Origin: Anaerotignum sp. MSJ-24 | GTDB lineage: Bacteria > Bacillota > Clostridia > Lachnospirales > Anaerotignaceae | Length of the DNA stretch: 64,000 bases | Direction of reading: 5' to 3' | Assembly: GCF_018918145.1 (NCBI RefSeq) | Contig: NZ_JAHLPX010000007.1 | Location: forward strand, 310,001 to 374,000 | In this document: positions 1 through 7,543 of the stretch, one piece after another | Layout of the letters: the number at the start of each line of letters is the position of its first letter | How positions within the stretch are numbered: position 1 is the first letter of the stretch | Translations under genes and position numbers: made by a program | The notes under the pieces: model-generated | Databases searched by the model: none | What the model was told of the DNA's origin: nothing | What the model saw: only the letters and a program-made list of their open reading frames with translations

Positions 1-110
1 GTTCAGCTTTCATCAAACTCTTCGGTGAAGCTAAAAAGAAATTAATTCCTGCTAACACAGTAGCACTTGGTAAGGGTGCTGAGTCTGTTAAGGATCAGAT
101 TAAGAAATAA
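1..110 (+). CDS. 3' end of an unidentified gene
   Basis: The frame is open from the window edge to a TAA at 108-110 and encodes about 35 residues ending in a lysine-rich tail (...SVKDQIKK). A strong intrinsic terminator follows 28 bases later, which supports a real gene end. Too little remains to name the product, and no motif is recognisable. Confidence 0.6.
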   Translation, partial: SAFIKLFGEAKKKLIPANTVALGKGAESVKDQIKK

Positions 111-138
111 GTGAATTTTGCTATGCACTTATAATAGG

Positions 139-166
139 CGCAGGTCTTAGTACCTGCGTCTTTTTT
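139..166 (+). terminator. Rho-independent terminator
   Basis: A perfect 7-bp stem (CGCAGGT/ACCTGCG, loop CTTAGT) is followed by six T. It ends the transcript of the partial gene at the window edge. Confidence 0.85.
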
Positions 167-232
167 CATCTTTAAATATAAAATTACGGCATGAATTAGC
201 TCCATGCCGCATGTGTTGCCGGTTATCAATTA

Positions 233-970
233 TTAATATGTAAAGAACTGGCTCCAGTAATATGTTCCGTTTGAGTTATGACAGCCGACACCTATTTTTG
301 TGAATCTTGAGCTCATTATATTTGCTCTGTGTCCTGCTGAATTCATCCATGCGTTTACAACCTCGGCAGGTGTTTTCTGACCATAGGCTATGTTTTCGCC
401 TGAACCGTTGTATTTTATTCCGGCTTCGCTGAGTGCCGTAAAACAGTTTGATCCGTTTGGTCTTGTGTGTGAGAAGCTTGTAACTATTTCCTTCGCTCTT
501 ACCTGTGCTGCCGAATTGAGTGATGAATCCATCTGTAATGCAGCTAAGCCTTCCTTTGCTCTTTCGGCATTTACAAGTCTTACTACTTCCGATATGTATC
601 GGCTTTCGGATGATACACTGTTATCGGGCTTGGAAGTGTTATTGTTTCCGTTGTTTTCACTGCCTGTATTGCCGTTATTGTTTCCGCTGTTTTCATTACC
701 TGTGTTATTGTTGGCATTTCCGTTATTTTCATTTCCTGTATTGCCATTGATGTTATTGTCGCAGTCATTTTTCCGGTCATGTAAAACTATATCTGAAAAA
801 TCATAGCTGTTATTTGTTAAGTATTTATTACATAAATCCTTAAACTGTGACGTACTTAAAACATTTATGCTTTTGTAACTATTGCAGTTAGTCTTTTCTG
901 CCGCAAATACACTGAATGAATTAAGTGTAAGTATGCTTGTTGCTATTAAAATCATTGCTTTCTTTTTCAT
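233..970 (-). CDS. Secreted CAP (SCP/YkwD-like) domain protein
   Basis: The 245-residue product has a signal peptide (residues 1-23, ending FAA), a short N-terminal region, and a low-complexity Asn/Gly/Glu linker (about 70-115). The C-terminal CAP domain spans about 125-245. CAP hallmarks are visible: VRLVNAERAKEGL, FSHTRPNG, SGENIAYG, GHRANIM and a final WSQFF motif. Proteins of this YkwD type are exported by Gram-positive bacteria, often around the cell wall or during sporulation, but the biochemical role is unsettled. The ribosome site AAGGAG lies just upstream of the ATG at 970. A WalR-like direct repeat at 999-1015 suggests control with other wall genes. It stands alone and faces the M16 peptidase gene divergently. 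The family is clear; the function is inferred only as extracellular. Confidence 0.9.
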   Translation of the reverse strand: MKKKAMILIATSILTLNSFSVFAAEKTNCNSYKSINVLSTSQFKDLCNKYLTNNSYDFSDIVLHDRKNDCDNNINGNTGNENNGNANNNTGNENSGNNNGNTGSENNGNNNTSKPDNSVSSESRYISEVVRLVNAERAKEGLAALQMDSSLNSAAQVRAKEIVTSFSHTRPNGSNCFTALSEAGIKYNGSGENIAYGQKTPAEVVNAWMNSAGHRANIMSSRFTKIGVGCHNSNGTYYWSQFFTY

Positions 971-1275
971 ATAACCACTCCTTAAATATTAAATAAATAT
1001 TACAAAATTGTTACAAACATATATTACAATATATCAAGCCGTGTTTCAATGGTACATTGTGGCAGGATAAATTTTGCGATATATGCAAAAATATCTATGA
1101 TTGGCTTAATTACGGCAAATTCTGCTTATGTTAAAAGATATTTGCGGCATTGTGGCAAATAATACCTATTGTTTATTTACTTAAATAAATAAGTGTGTTA
1201 TATTTTTACATGGGGATTAAATTTATAATTTTTTATGACGGCTTTTGCCGTCAGGTTATGTAAGGGAGATAATGT
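971..1275. other. Divergent intergenic region (CAP / M16)
   Basis: This 305-base AT-rich gap holds the WalR-like box of the CAP gene (999-1015), a perfect inverted repeat TTTATTTA-CT-TAAATAAA (1172-1189), and a small hairpin GACGGC-TTTT-GCCGTC (1237-1252) just before the M16 ribosome site. No convincing reading frame was seen. The 1172-1189 repeat could be an operator. Confidence 0.5.
999..1015 (-). promoter_or_regulatory. WalR-like box before CAP gene
   Basis: On the minus strand the sequence reads TGTAAC-N5-TGTAAT, an exact match to the WalR (YycF) consensus TGTWAH-N5-TGTWAH of Firmicutes. It lies about 30 bases upstream of the CAP gene start. A near-identical box precedes the NlpC/P60 gene at 50257-50273. 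Confidence 0.6.
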
Positions 1276-2562
1276 ATGGTAGAAATATTTACGCTTGATA
1301 ACGGACTTAGATTAGTCTTTGAGGAAATACCTTATGTACGCTCGATTGCTTTCGGTATATGGGTTAATACCGGAACAAGATGCGAAACAAAGAAGGAAAA
1401 TGGTGTTTCGCATTTTATCGAGCATTTAGTGTTTAAGGGTACTGAAAAAAGAACTGCAAGAGATATCGCTGAAGAAATGGACGCTGTCGGAGGACAGATA
1501 AACGCATATACAACAAAGGAATACACTTGTTTTTATACTCGTACGCTTGACAAGCATTTTGATAAAGCACTTGATGTGCTGAGCGATATGCTTTTGCATT
1601 CCAAGTTTGATGATGAGGATATTGACAGAGAGCGTTATGTAATAGAGGAAGAAATAGATATGTACCTTGACGCACCGGAGGAGCTTGTGCATGATGCACT
1701 TGAGGAGGCAATATGGAGCGCAACAAGCCTCGGCATGCCTATTTGCGGAACAAAAGAAACACTTTCGGAAATAACCGGCGACATGATTAAGGATTATTAT
1801 AAAAGAACTTACAGACCTGAAAACTGCGTTATAGCGGTTACGGGAAATTTCAAAAGTGACGAAATGCTCGAAAAGCTTAAAGGTGTTTTCGGCGGTTGGA
1901 CAAACGAAGGCTATGTGAAGAATGAATTTAAAAAAGCAACATATCTTCCGTCCAAGGTTATTATAAATAAGGATATTGAACAGGTACATTTGTGTATATC
2001 ATTTAAATCTCCGAGAAGAGACAGCGAGCACAGATATTCTCTTGCTGTACTGAATACACTTTTCGGCGGCGGAATGAGCAGTATGCTTTTTCAGAAGATA
2101 AGGGAAGAGGAAGGACTTGTTTATTCTATTTACAGCTATACATCGGCTTATTCGGATACAGGCGTTATGACGGTTTATGCCTGTACAAACAGACAGAAGG
2201 CCGAAAGTGTTATAGAAAGTATAATGCGACAGATTTATCGAATAAAGACCGAAAAAATTAATGATAAGGTAATTGAAATAACAAAAGAGCAGATAATAGC
2301 AAATTATATAATTGGAACAGAAAATACCGCAAACCGTTTGAGCGGAAACGGCGGCAGTATGCTTTTGACCGGAAAAATCCTTCCCATGGAGGAAATTCTG
2401 GAAAGAATGGAAAAGGTAGATTATAATTCAATTAAGTCTGCAATAGACTATATATTCAATGCCGACAATATGAGCTTTTCGGCAGTCGGAAATGTTGAAG
2501 GACTTGATTTTGAAGGAATGATAGAGGATGGAAAAAAACTTTTATATAGTGCGGACAGATGA
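1276..2562 (+). CDS. M16-family zinc peptidase (YmxG/MPP-like)
   Basis: The 428-residue product matches the M16 family: the inverted zinc motif HFIEH is at residues 46-50 with further acidic ligands about 75 residues on (EEEIDMYLD). The C-terminal half is the catalytically inactive M16 repeat ([23 protein letters not shown] is the conserved R/Y-type loop region). Cytoplasmic M16 peptidases of this length are common in Firmicutes, often beside dut or polynucleotide phosphorylase genes; the physiological substrate is unknown. The ATG at 1276 follows the ribosome site AAGGGAG. The 3' end overlaps the dut gene by 35 bases in another frame, so the two are probably translationally coupled. Confidence 0.9.
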   Translation: MVEIFTLDNGLRLVFEEIPYVRSIAFGIWVNTGTRCETKKENGVSHFIEHLVFKGTEKRTARDIAEEMDAVGGQINAYTTKEYTCFYTRTLDKHFDKALDVLSDMLLHSKFDDEDIDRERYVIEEEIDMYLDAPEELVHDALEEAIWSATSLGMPICGTKETLSEITGDMIKDYYKRTYRPENCVIAVTGNFKSDEMLEKLKGVFGGWTNEGYVKNEFKKATYLPSKVIINKDIEQVHLCISFKSPRRDSEHRYSLAVLNTLFGGGMSSMLFQKIREEEGLVYSIYSYTSAYSDTGVMTVYACTNRQKAESVIESIMRQIYRIKTEKINDKVIEITKEQIIANYIIGTENTANRLSGNGGSMLLTGKILPMEEILERMEKVDYNSIKSAIDYIFNADNMSFSAVGNVEGLDFEGMIEDGKKLLYSADR

Positions 2563-2974
2563 TGCAAAGGATCTGCCGTTGCCTAAGTATATGTCGGACG
2601 GTGCGGCAGGTATGGACATATATGCAAATGTACATACTGACACAGTTGTTGCTGTCGGAGAAATCAAGCTTATACCGACAGGCATAAGGATAGCTCTTCC
2701 GCAGGGCTATGAGGCACAGATACGTCCGAGAAGCGGACTGGCTTTGAAAAACGGAATAACAATGGTCAATACTCCGGGAACAATAGATTCAGATTACAGA
2801 GGCGAAATTGGCGTTATCATAATAAACCATGGCCATGAGCCTTTTACAATAAAACGAGGTGACAGGATTGCACAGATGGTCATTAATAAATATGAGCATG
2901 TGTTCTGGACAGAAACCGACAGCCTTGATGAAACGGAAAGAGGCAGCGGAGGCTTCGGACATTCCGGTGTGTAA
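2528..2974 (+). CDS. dut: dUTP diphosphatase
   Basis: The 148-residue protein hydrolyses dUTP to dUMP and diphosphate, keeping uracil out of DNA and supplying dUMP for thymidylate synthesis. All five trimeric-dUTPase motifs are present in order: [43 protein letters not shown] and the C-terminal [10 protein letters not shown] arm that closes over the substrate. Length is typical of the family. The ATG at 2528 lies inside the M16 gene, 35 bases before that gene's stop, with no strong ribosome site of its own, which suggests coupled translation. A two-way terminator follows. Confidence 0.95.
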   Translation: MEKNFYIVRTDDAKDLPLPKYMSDGAAGMDIYANVHTDTVVAVGEIKLIPTGIRIALPQGYEAQIRPRSGLALKNGITMVNTPGTIDSDYRGEIGVIIINHGHEPFTIKRGDRIAQMVINKYEHVFWTETDSLDETERGSGGFGHSGV

Positions 2975-2980
2975 AAAATA

Positions 2981-3023
2981 AACCGTCTTATTTGTAACTT
3001 TACAAGATAAGACGGTTATTTTA
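2981..3023. terminator. Bidirectional terminator
   Basis: A 10-bp stem AACCGTCTTA/TAAGACGGTT with extra inner pairs is followed by a T-rich tail. It lies between the convergent dut and YgiT-type genes and can serve both. Confidence 0.8.
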
Positions 3024-3031
3024 GTTATTAA

Positions 3032-3259
3032 TTAAGCCACATTGGAGTATCGAACAACTGTTATTTCGGTTAAAGTACTTTTGGTTTTATTAATAATTTT
3101 TTCAAGCTGTAATGCAACATCATTGCTATATGAAACTTCTCCACATTGACTGCATACCTGTGAAGGAACATCTTTAACTATTATAATACAGTTTCCTAAG
3201 TCGGCAATGAAATTTGTTAATTTGTCTTCAAGATTACCTTTGCACATAAAGCATGACAT
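3032..3259 (-). CDS. YgiT-type zinc finger protein (antitoxin-like)
   Basis: A 75-residue protein with an N-terminal CxxC (SCFMCKG), a second CSQCGE pair near residue 37, and a C-terminal helical segment. This is the YgiT/MqsA N-terminal type of zinc finger. Such proteins usually sit directly after a DUF4258 or MqsR-like gene and are thought to act as antitoxin or DNA-binding partners. That is the layout here: the upstream neighbour is a DUF4258 gene ending 3 bases before this start, and its last codons contain the ribosome site AAGGAG. The partner carries an in-frame stop, so this may be a surviving antitoxin. It lacks the HTH domain of full MqsA. Confidence 0.8.
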   Translation of the reverse strand: MSCFMCKGNLEDKLTNFIADLGNCIIIVKDVPSQVCSQCGEVSYSNDVALQLEKIINKTKSTLTEITVVRYSNVA

Positions 3260-3262
3260 AAT

Positions 3263-3574
3263 TTATTGCTCCTTTCTACGTTTAAAATCATCAGACCATT
3301 TATCTTTATTGGGATAATAAGCCGGTATTAGCCACAATTCTTCTCCGTTTGATCCACATACAACGTGTAGAAATTTATTATTAACAGTTAAACCTAAAAT
3401 AAGATAGCTTGGATATGGATAATCGTCGGGATAGTTTTCGATTATTTCGCCTGTAATGATAGTGTTTATAACATCAGATATACTTATTCCTCATTGTATA
3501 AGCCTGACAAATATATGGTTAGTCCATCTTAGCTTGTTTGCTTCACACAACTTTTTTATAATCGCTATGTCCAA
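3263..3574 (-). pseudogene. DUF4258 gene with in-frame TGA
   Basis: Read from a TTG at 3574 (good GAGGTG ribosome site upstream), this frame encodes 103 codons that match DUF4258: a WTNHIFVRL start, GISISDVINTI, then LHVVCGSNGEELWLI and YYPNKDKW at the end. Codon 28 is TGA (3491-3493), where family members usually have Arg before GIS, so a single C-to-T change of CGA explains it. DUF4258 proteins are RelE-fold-like toxin candidates paired with YgiT zinc fingers. Unless TGA is read through, or the base is a sequencing error, the toxin half is inactive. The downstream frame is otherwise intact, which implies recent damage. Confidence 0.75.
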
Positions 3575-3734
3575 GTATTTCACCTCATAAATAATTTTAT
3601 GTAATTAAACTTATACAAAACCTGTTACCAATATATTACAAGCATAGATTGATTTTACGTCTTATGTGAATTAAAGTCAACTGCAATATACTGCTATTGT
3701 AAAAAATGTAATTCTTAAGATTAAGTTAAGTTTA

Positions 3735-3763
3735 TTGTACGTCACTTTGAATTTTTGTATACT
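3735..3763 (+). promoter_or_regulatory. Promoter of SLH protein gene
   Basis: TTGTAC-N17-TATACT lies about 30 bases upstream of the ATG at 3794, with the expected sigma-A spacing. Confidence 0.65.
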
Positions 3764-3793
3764 AAAAACAAAAATGAAAGGCGGCGATTTTTT

Positions 3794-4489
3794 ATGAAAA
3801 AGAGTTTTATATGTCTTGTGCTTACAGCTTTTATGGCTGTTTCGTCGTTGCCGAAAACAGCTTTTGCCGAAACGGCGGAAAGCAATGCCGAAACGGCTGC
3901 GGAAGACACAGAGATAAAGCAGGGTGAGTTATTTATGATATATGAAGATATTGCCGAGGACGCATGGTATTACGGTGCGGCATATTATCTTAAGGATAAG
4001 GCTGTTATGAAGGGAACGGATATAACAAAGTTTTCACCTAATGAATATGTGACAAGAGGCATGCTCGCACAGATAATAAACAATATTGACGGCAAAAAGG
4101 ATAAGGTATACTGGTCATATCTTGATGTTGATGAAAACGCATGGTATGCCGATTCGGTGGCATGGTGCTCCGAAACCGGACTTATGAAGGGCTACGGAAA
4201 CAATCTTTTCGGCCCTGAAGACAACATAACGAGAGAACAGCTTGTTTTTACTCTCTATAACTATGCAAAATATAAGGGATTTGGAAATCTTGAAACAACA
4301 GGTGTTCAGCTTCTGGATTATTCTGATTATATGTCCGTAAGCGGATATGCCGGAGGAGCAATGCAGTGGGCATTAATAAACGGAATAATTAAGGGTAAGG
4401 ACGATAAAATGCTTGATCCGCAGGGAAATGCAACAAGAGCAGAGGTTGCACAGGTGGTCAAGAATTTTATGATATTCTATAATCTATAA
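3794..4489 (+). CDS. Secreted three-module SLH protein
   Basis: From the ATG at 3794 (ribosome site GAAAGGCGG) the product has 231 residues. A signal peptide (about 1-25, ending AFA) and a short acidic linker are followed by three S-layer homology modules that fill the rest of the chain. They begin near YEDIAEDAWYYGAAYYL, YLDVDENAWYADSVAW and SGYAGGAMQWALINGI, each ending in a TR(E/G/A) motif (TRGML, TREQL, TRAEV). SLH modules bind pyruvylated secondary wall polymer and anchor proteins to the Gram-positive surface. No catalytic domain is present, so this is a pure wall-anchoring protein of unknown role. An in-frame ATG 39 bases upstream lacks a proper ribosome site. Confidence 0.88.
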   Translation: MKKSFICLVLTAFMAVSSLPKTAFAETAESNAETAAEDTEIKQGELFMIYEDIAEDAWYYGAAYYLKDKAVMKGTDITKFSPNEYVTRGMLAQIINNIDGKKDKVYWSYLDVDENAWYADSVAWCSETGLMKGYGNNLFGPEDNITREQLVFTLYNYAKYKGFGNLETTGVQLLDYSDYMSVSGYAGGAMQWALINGIIKGKDDKMLDPQGNATRAEVAQVVKNFMIFYNL

Positions 4490-4503
4490 AGTACAAATTA
4501 TTT

Positions 4504-4533
4504 TTGACTTAATTTTCCGATATGTGATAAAAT
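4504..4533 (+). promoter_or_regulatory. Promoter of HAD gene
   Basis: TTGACT-N18-TAAAAT lies about 30 bases upstream of the HAD gene start. Confidence 0.6.
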
Positions 4534-4564
4534 ATGCTTATATTGAACATATCGGGAGGCAAAA

Positions 4565-5227
4565 ATGAGTTATAAAGCAGTTTTTATTGATTATACGGGA
4601 ACGATGGTTGAACAGGCAGGCGATGATTTTAAAAAGCTTGTTAAAATATTCTGTACATATAGTGATTTAAAGAATCCTATGGAAGCGGTAGCCTATGTAT
4701 GGAAGCTGGTTAAAAAATACGAAGGCGAATGTAACCATGATAAATTTATTACCGAGCTTGAAATAGTCGATACTATTGTAAGAAGAGCTATGGAAGAGCA
4801 TGGACTCGATTATGATATAGACGAAATAAAAAGAGTCTGGGAAGAATCATGGATACATGAGCCGTTGTTTGATGACGTAAGAGGATTTTTTGAAAAATGT
4901 CCGCTTCCGATTTATATGATTACAAATGACGGAGTTTATTATGCGGAAAAATCAATGGAGGAAAAAGGACTTAAGCCTGCCGGAATAATTTCTGCGGATA
5001 TGGTCAGAGCCTATAAGCCATGCAGAGAAATATTCGAAAAGGCACTTGAGGTTGCCGGCTGTAAGCCGGAGGAGGCTGTTCATATAGGTGATTCCGTTGT
5101 TTCCGACGTTGAAGGTGCGTCTACGGTAGGTATACAGCCTGTGCTTATCGACAGAAGCGGCAAGGAAAAATGCGATAAAGCCATTGTTGTTAAATCGCTT
5201 GATGAGGTTATCAACTTAATAAAATGA
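4565..5227 (+). CDS. HAD-superfamily hydrolase (variant motif I)
   Basis: A 220-residue cytoplasmic HAD protein of subfamily IA type: motif I is FIDYTGTMV (nucleophile Asp near residue 9), followed by a helical cap. Motif II is MITND, the motif III lysine is in AYKPCREIF, and motif IV is GDSVVSDVEGA. Most family phosphatases have D-x-D in motif I, where the second Asp is the general acid/base. Here that position is Thr (DYT), as in P-type ATPases (DKTGT), and phosphonatase (DWAGT) also lacks it. The true reaction may therefore differ from simple phosphatase activity. The ATG at 4565 follows CGGGAGG. It is a single gene with its own promoter and terminator; substrate unknown. Confidence 0.85.
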   Translation: MSYKAVFIDYTGTMVEQAGDDFKKLVKIFCTYSDLKNPMEAVAYVWKLVKKYEGECNHDKFITELEIVDTIVRRAMEEHGLDYDIDEIKRVWEESWIHEPLFDDVRGFFEKCPLPIYMITNDGVYYAEKSMEEKGLKPAGIISADMVRAYKPCREIFEKALEVAGCKPEEAVHIGDSVVSDVEGASTVGIQPVLIDRSGKEKCDKAIVVKSLDEVINLIK

Positions 5228-5231
5228 TTTC

Positions 5232-5267
5232 AATTCCTTCCATAGTACTTATGTGGAAGGAATTTTT
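5232..5267 (+). terminator. Terminator after HAD gene
   Basis: An 11-bp stem AATTCCTTCCA/TGGAAGGAATT is followed by a T run. Confidence 0.85.
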
Positions 5268-5293
5268 ATATTGAAAAATCGAACTGGTTTTCG

Positions 5294-5322
5294 TTGTATT
5301 TATGCCTTATATTCGTTATAAT
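5294..5322 (+). promoter_or_regulatory. ruvAB promoter
   Basis: TTGTAT-N17-TATAAT with optimal spacing lies about 30 bases before the ruvA start. No LexA/DinR box was recognised around it. Confidence 0.7.
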
Positions 5323-5353
5323 AATGATAGAATATTAAATTAGGAGCATGGAA

Positions 5354-5965
5354 ATGATTTCTTATATTAAAGGAGAAATTACCTTCAATGAAGGTGATAC
5401 ACTCGTTGTTGAAAACAACGGAATCGGATATGAAATAACCGTACCGACCTTTTCGGCACAAAAGCTTTTGTCCAAAGGCGGAGAGGTTACGGTTTATACA
5501 TACATGAGTGTGAGAGAGGACGGAATTTCGCTCTTCGGCTTTGAAAGCCGTGAAGAAAAGGCTTTTTATCAGAAGCTTATTTCCGTTTCCGGAATAGGCC
5601 CTAAGGCGGCAATAAGCATATTAAGCTCTATAACGCCGTCGGAGCTGGTTACGGCTGTACTTTCCTCCGATGCGGCGGCTATTGCGAAAGCACCGGGAGT
5701 AGGAAAGAAAACCGCACAGAGAGTTATTCTTGAGCTTAAGGACAAAATCGGAAGCGGCGATATTGCGGAAATGTTTGACATGGGCTCGGATATTTCGTCT
5801 GCATCTGCGGCAACCGGTGATGACAGGGCAGAAGCGGCAGAGGCTCTTGTTGCACTCGGATATTCGAGAAGCGAGGCTGTGAAGGCTGTAAGCAAGGTAT
5901 ATGTACCCGATATGGACGTACAGAAAATATTGTCTGCGGCACTTCGTGAGCTTAGCAGGATTTAA
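5354..5965 (+). CDS. ruvA: Holliday junction branch migration protein RuvA
   Basis: RuvA tetramers bind four-way DNA junctions and load the RuvB motor for branch migration in recombinational repair. The 203-residue chain has an OB-fold domain starting MISYIKGEI (residues 1-65), two helix-hairpin-helix motifs (SGIGPKAAISI and PGVGKKTAQRV, about 70-130), a flexible linker rich in Ala/Ser, and the C-terminal RuvB-contact domain (AEAAEALVALGYS...). The start is set at 5354, 7 bases after the ribosome site AGGAG. An ATG two codons upstream is too close to that site. ruvB follows 12 bases after the stop, as in most bacteria. Confidence 0.95.
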   Translation: MISYIKGEITFNEGDTLVVENNGIGYEITVPTFSAQKLLSKGGEVTVYTYMSVREDGISLFGFESREEKAFYQKLISVSGIGPKAAISILSSITPSELVTAVLSSDAAAIAKAPGVGKKTAQRVILELKDKIGSGDIAEMFDMGSDISSASAATGDDRAEAAEALVALGYSRSEAVKAVSKVYVPDMDVQKILSAALRELSRI

Positions 5966-5977
5966 CGGAGAATGGCT

Positions 5978-7012
5978 ATGGAAAAACGAATTATAACAAC
6001 TGCCGTTACCGAAAATGACGGCGATATGGAAATAAATCTTCGTCCGAATACGCTGGAAAGCTATATAGGACAGGATAAGGTCAAAAATAATTTAAGTATA
6101 TTTATTGAGGCGGCAAAAAGAAGAAAAGAGCCGCTTGACCATGTTTTGCTCTATGGACCTCCGGGTCTGGGAAAAACTACTCTTTCAAATATTATTGCCA
6201 ATGAAATGGGCGTTAATATAAAAACCACATCGGGTCCGGCAATAGAACGTCCCGGCGATATGGCGGCAATACTGAACGGCCTTAATGAAGGTGATATTCT
6301 TTTTGTGGACGAAATACACCGCCTTAACCGAATGATTGAGGAAATACTTTATCCGGCAATGGAAGATTTTGTTATAGACATTGTTATCGGAAAAGGTGCA
6401 GGAGCGAGAAGCGTGCGTCTTGAACTGCCTAAGTTCACGCTTATCGGTGCTACAACACGAATTGGTCTTTTGACTGCACCGCTCAGGGATCGTTTCGGTG
6501 TCGTTAATCATCTTGAGCCGTATACGGTTAAGGACTTATCAAAAATCGTTATACGTTCCGCAACTGTGCTCAATACGGAGATAGATGCCGGAGGTGCGGC
6601 AGAAATAGCAAGACGTTCAAGAGGAACACCGAGAATCGCCAACAGGCTTTTGAAAAGAGTAAGGGACTTTGCGGAGGTGCGCTATGATGGACTTATCACC
6701 TGTGATATAGCGTCGGAGGCACTTGATATGCTTGATGTGGATAAGGTAGGACTTGATGTTATCGACAGAAAGATACTTCTTACAATAATAGATAAATTCG
6801 GAGGCGGCCCTGTCGGACTTGATACTATTGCCGCCGCTGTTAATGAGGAATCGGAAACAATAGAGGACGTAATAGAGCCTTATCTTATACAGCTCGGCTA
6901 CATAAAGCGTACACCGAGAGGAAGAGTAGTGACGGTCAGAGGTTATGAGCATTTCGGGCTTAAACCGCCTGCCGGAAGTGACGCCGGAGAGCAGATGCAG
7001 TTAAAGATATAA
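5978..7012 (+). CDS. ruvB: Holliday junction helicase motor RuvB
   Basis: RuvB is the hexameric AAA+ ATPase that pumps DNA through RuvA-bound junctions. Visible motifs are the N-terminal [12 protein letters not shown], Walker A GPPGLGKT (residues 60-67), Walker B FVDEIHR, sensor 1 LIGATTR, arginine-finger region PLRDRFG, and the C-terminal winged helix ending GRVVT. Length (344 residues) is standard. The preferred ATG at 5978 sits 7 bases after CGGAG; the ATG at 5972 is only one base from it. Co-transcribed with ruvA; the usual neighbours queA and tgt are not in this window. Confidence 0.95.
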   Translation: MEKRIITTAVTENDGDMEINLRPNTLESYIGQDKVKNNLSIFIEAAKRRKEPLDHVLLYGPPGLGKTTLSNIIANEMGVNIKTTSGPAIERPGDMAAILNGLNEGDILFVDEIHRLNRMIEEILYPAMEDFVIDIVIGKGAGARSVRLELPKFTLIGATTRIGLLTAPLRDRFGVVNHLEPYTVKDLSKIVIRSATVLNTEIDAGGAAEIARRSRGTPRIANRLLKRVRDFAEVRYDGLITCDIASEALDMLDVDKVGLDVIDRKILLTIIDKFGGGPVGLDTIAAAVNEESETIEDVIEPYLIQLGYIKRTPRGRVVTVRGYEHFGLKPPAGSDAGEQMQLKI

Positions 7013-7016
7013 TGTT

Positions 7017-7062
7017 TAAGCCGCAGCTTTAATTAGCTGCGGCTTAGAGCGTTTATTTTTTT
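7017..7062. terminator. Terminator between convergent ruvB and membrane-protein genes
   Basis: A perfect 12-bp stem TAAGCCGCAGCT/AGCTGCGGCTTA with loop TTAATT. A T-rich stretch follows on the plus strand and overlaps the 3' end of the minus-strand gene. Confidence 0.8.
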
Positions 7063-7463
7063 GCTCTGTTTATGCATGCTTCTGCGGCGTCGGCAACAAG
7101 CTGTCCGGTTACGGCATATTCGTCTGACAGGGCTATGTTTTCTGCCGACTGGTTTTCAAGTATCTGCTTACAGACTGAATCTGCGGCAGTTTCCGCAAGC
7201 GGGTAAAATACCGCAAGCATATCGTCATCGGGAACAAAGCTAACATCGGTTATTTTGTTTTTTGTAAAGGTCATTGTTACGGCGGCTGTCTTTTCGCCTA
7301 TCTCAACATTTGTTGTATATGTACCTGCGTTATATCGGCTGTCGGATTTGTCCGGCACAAGAAGTATAATAAGCATTATTATTATAACCGCACCGATAAC
7401 GGCGAAAAGTACTGTCTTTATCAGTTCTTTCAGCTTTATGACCATGAATCTTGTTCTGCCCAT
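7053..7463 (-). CDS. Membrane-anchored FMN-binding-like protein
   Basis: This 136-residue protein has one N-terminal membrane helix (about residues 16-36, VLFAVIGAVIIIMLIILLV). The extracytoplasmic domain starts YNAGTYTTNVEIG and contains VTMTFTKNKITDVSF, which resembles the first strands of FMN_bind domains (RnfG/NqrC type). The C-terminus (YAVTGQLVADAAEACI) aligns only loosely with the region that carries the flavin-linked Thr in that family, and the SGAT motif is not clear. It could be a divergent FMN-binding or a related structural domain. The ATG at 7463 has the ribosome site GGGAG. It is a single gene with no Rnf genes nearby. Confidence 0.6.
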   Translation of the reverse strand: MGRTRFMVIKLKELIKTVLFAVIGAVIIIMLIILLVPDKSDSRYNAGTYTTNVEIGEKTAAVTMTFTKNKITDVSFVPDDDMLAVFYPLAETAADSVCKQILENQSAENIALSDEYAVTGQLVADAAEACINRAKK

Positions 7464-7543
7464 TTGTATAACTCCCTTCGGGGTGCTTTTTATTATATAT
7501 TTATTTTGGAAATCAATATTTTATTACAGGATAGGTGTTTTGT

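Noticed and set aside
390-806. Plus-strand reading frame opposite the CAP gene
   Set aside because: It lies antisense over the Asn/Gly linker and signal region, has no ribosome site, and its composition mirrors the complementary coding strand.
2528-2562. Frameshift suspected at the M16/dut junction
   Set aside because: Both proteins are full length with intact family ends; the 35-base overlap is a normal coupled overlap.
3624-3641. WalR-like sequence TGTAAT-N5-GGTAAC upstream of the DUF4258 gene
   Set aside because: One mismatch in a key position and no link to a wall gene; probably chance in AT-rich DNA.
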